Assembly (NCBI GenBank): GCA_050050435.1
Contig: JASFUE010000003.1
Location: forward strand, 1 to 34,115
Reading direction: 5' to 3'
Origin: SG8-40 sp050050435
Lineage (GTDB): Bacteria > Pseudomonadota > Gammaproteobacteria > Burkholderiales > Eutrophovitaceae
Length of the DNA stretch: 34,115 nt
This document shows, piece after piece, positions 32,485 to 34,115 of the stretch. The number at the start of each line of letters is the position of its first letter. The stretch's first letter is position 1. The translations under genes and the position numbers were made by a program. The notes beneath the pieces were generated by a model, which was not told the DNA's origin, did not search any database, and worked only from the letters and a program-made list of their open reading frames with translations.

Positions 32485-33074
32485 GCCGCCAGTTTGCGGG
32501 CGATGTTGGCGAGCTGGCGACCGTGCGCGATACACAGCTTGCGCTCATCATCGCTGAGCGGCTGGTCATTGTTGACGCCGGCGACATGACTTGCGCCGTA
32601 CGGTGTGCCGCCGGTGCGAGTGGAAAACAGTTCTGCTGCCGTGTAGGGCAGGCTCACGATGACCATGCCGTGGTGCATCAGCGGCAGCATCATCGACAAC
32701 AGCGTGGATTCCTGGCCACCGTGCATGCTCGAGGAAGCGGTAAACACCGCCCCCGGCTTACCCGCCATTGTGCCGCTCAGCCACTGGGTACCGAGCCCGT
32801 CGAGAAAATATTTCATCGGTGCTGCCATGTTGCCGAACCGGGTGGGACTGCCCAGCGCCAACCCGGCGCAATCCTCGAGGTCCTTTTGTTCGACATAAGG
32901 TGCGCCGTCGTCGGGAATGCCGGGCGCGACGGCTTCGGCCACCGTCGATACCGGCGGCACCGTGCGCAGGCGCGCATTCATACCTTCGACTGTTTCGATA
33001 CCACGGCCAAGAAGTTGCGCCATCTGCCTGACGCTGCCGTTGCGTGAATAATAGAGAACAAGAATATCGGGCAT
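32481..33074 (-). CDS. wrbA: NAD(P)H:quinone oxidoreductase, WrbA family
   Basis: This 197-residue flavodoxin-like enzyme reduces quinones by two electrons using NAD(P)H and FMN. The FMN phosphate loop YYSRNGSVRQMA is at 8-19, the isoalloxazine-contacting SPTRFGNMAAPMKYFLD stretch follows near 85-101, and TASSSMHGGQESTLLSMM near 114-131 is typical of the WrbA family. The ATG at 33074 is chosen because it begins the flavodoxin strand directly; an upstream in-frame GTG or ATG would add 12 unrelated residues. It is the first gene of a minus-strand operon of five and is divergent from yihY, 59 bases away. Confidence 0.93.
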   Translation of the reverse strand: MPDILVLYYSRNGSVRQMAQLLGRGIETVEGMNARLRTVPPVSTVAEAVAPGIPDDGAPYVEQKDLEDCAGLALGSPTRFGNMAAPMKYFLDGLGTQWLSGTMAGKPGAVFTASSSMHGGQESTLLSMMLPLMHHGMVIVSLPYTAAELFSTRTGGTPYGASHVAGVNNDQPLSDDERKLCIAHGRQLANIARKLAA

Positions 33075-33133
33075 GAGTTTAGCTTCTCTCCAACGGTCCG
33101 ACGTTACCACACGCCACGTTCCGCAGCCTCTCC

Positions 33134-34115
33134 ATGAGTACTAAAACGACATCAGAAGCCAGGTCAGGTTCCGGTCAGGCAAATACGGGCAGCTCGCGGA
33201 AAAAGTCGCATATGAGTATTGGCCGGCAGTTCTACTTGCTGATCAATTTCGTGTCGCTCGTCTATTCGAGATTTCGTGAAGAACGTTGTTTTCAGTTGTG
33301 TGGCAGTCTGACGTTTACCACGCTGCTCGCGCTGGTTCCGCTCGTCACCATTGCGTTGATGTTCATGACAGCCTTCCCGGTTTTCCAGGCACTGTCCGAA
33401 CAACTGCGCGAATTTGTGCTGGGTAATCTGGTGCCGCAGGCTGGCAGCAAGGTGATCTCGGTCTACGTACAACAATTCTCATCCAACGCGGCCCGGCTGA
33501 CCGCGGCAGGAGTGAGCGTACTCGTCGTCTCGGCGATCATGTTGATGCTCACCATCGACCGCGCATTCAATACCATCTGGCGAGTCAAGAGACCGCGGCC
33601 GCTGGTGCAGCGGGTACTAATTTACTGGTCGTTGCTTACGGTTGGTCCCTTGCTTATGGGTGGAAGCCTGACGCTGTGGTCGTGGCTGGTGAAATTGTCC
33701 AACAACGCCAGCGGGGTGGTTCCCGTGGTGGCGATTGAAATGCTCAAAGTGGTGCCGCTTGCGCTGACCGCGCTGGCGTTTGGCCTGCTTTACCGGCTCG
33801 TGCCCAACCGGCAGGTGTCTGCGATCGATGCTGCCATCGGCGGCATCTTCGCAGCTGTGTTCTTTGAGGCGATGAAGTACGGGTTTGGCCAGTTCATCTC
33901 CAACTTCAGCAGCTACAAACTGGTTTATGGCGCGTTTGCCAGTGTGCCGATTTTTCTGTTGTGGATCTACGCCTCCTGGGTAGTGGTCATTTTCGCAGCC
34001 GTGATTACCTCCGGCCTGTCCTACTGGCGTACCGGTGGTGTCAAGAACCCGGGACCGCCCGGATCGCTCTTTGTCGACGCGCTTGAAACCATCGTGTTGC
34101 TGGCCAAGGCCCACG
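33134..34115 (+). CDS. yihY: YihY/BrkB family inner-membrane protein, cut by window edge
   Basis: The frame is open from ATG 33134 to the window end (327 codons), so the C-terminus is missing. The protein has an N-terminal polar stretch of about 30 residues and then about six membrane helices. Family segments include CGSLTFTTLLALVPLVTIALM cut after the helix start, TIDRAFNTIWRVKRPRP near 140-156, and FASVPIFLLWIYASWVVVIF near the end. Older annotations call it ribonuclease BN, which is wrong for this family; its role is unknown, perhaps transport. An ATG at 33212 would remove the polar leader and is also possible. Longer members carry a cytoplasmic C-terminal domain, probably lost here at the edge. 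Confidence 0.9.
   Translation, partial: MSTKTTSEARSGSGQANTGSSRKKSHMSIGRQFYLLINFVSLVYSRFREERCFQLCGSLTFTTLLALVPLVTIALMFMTAFPVFQALSEQLREFVLGNLVPQAGSKVISVYVQQFSSNAARLTAAGVSVLVVSAIMLMLTIDRAFNTIWRVKRPRPLVQRVLIYWSLLTVGPLLMGGSLTLWSWLVKLSNNASGVVPVVAIEMLKVVPLALTALAFGLLYRLVPNRQVSAIDAAIGGIFAAVFFEAMKYGFGQFISNFSSYKLVYGAFASVPIFLLWIYASWVVVIFAAVITSGLSYWRTGGVKNPGPPGSLFVDALETIVLLAKAH

Noticed and set aside
1..34115. CRISPR array, tRNA or rRNA genes, IS elements, prophage or defence island
   Set aside because: I found no regular spacer-repeat array, no tRNA-like cloverleaf or rRNA segment that I could recognise, and no transposase, integrase or phage genes. All larger genes are metabolic, transport or housekeeping. 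A tRNA scan would be needed to exclude tRNAs fully.

Overview
The window looks like chromosomal DNA of a free-living, Gram-negative gammaproteobacterium, possibly an uncultured marine or aquatic lineage. GC content is moderately high. There are outer-membrane and lipoprotein genes, a Na+/H+ Mrp antiporter, a TRAP transporter, a CaxA-type exchanger, full-length HrpA, GluQRS, DUF2069, HugZ and YihY. The wrbA/DUF2069/yihY neighbourhood is familiar from gammaproteobacteria; the assignment to that class is inference. I see no rRNA, tRNA, phage, IS element or CRISPR array.

Layout. 1-3882 (minus): an Mrp antiporter operon transcribed mrpE-F-G-A(C-terminal part)-B-C-D, running off the left edge. It lacks a full-length mrpA and has a good promoter at 3951-3979. 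4302-10146 (plus): a TRAP transporter (DctP with Tat/lipoprotein signal, DctQ, DctM), then a D-2-hydroxyacid dehydrogenase and an amidase; together they suggest uptake and use of a 2-oxo or 2-hydroxy acid or an amide of one. 10309-16362 (plus): CaxA-type Na+/Ca2+ exchanger, HrpA helicase, and an orphan TfpX/TfpZ-type pilin accessory protein. 16555-20317 (plus): iorA-iorB, for oxidative decarboxylation of arylpyruvates. 20365-21023 (minus): two small unknown genes, one secreted and cysteine-rich. 21125-24370 (plus): CBS-domain protein, small Cys-rich lipoprotein, and pxpB-pxpC-pxpA (5-oxoprolinase), probably served by a strong promoter at 21061-21089.

24583-26951: a putative outer-membrane protein, a convergent YceI gene, and a MoCF/CinA-N-like protein. 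27114-29729 (plus): secreted protein, ECF sigma factor and membrane-anchored probable anti-sigma factor. 33074-29798 (minus): a compact operon wrbA-hugZ-DUF2069-gluQ-O-methyltransferase with overlapping starts and stops. 33134 to the right edge (plus): yihY, truncated by the window.

No previously undescribed multi-gene system is evident. The most unusual signals are non-coding: a degenerate 15-16 bp repeat family with an ACCGG core in three separate intergenic regions, two of them just upstream of a -10-like box; a perfect inverted repeat filling the -35/-10 spacer upstream of the CBS gene; a promoter-like box followed at once by an intrinsic terminator at 24481-24527; and a hairpin over the ribosome binding site of the ECF sigma gene.
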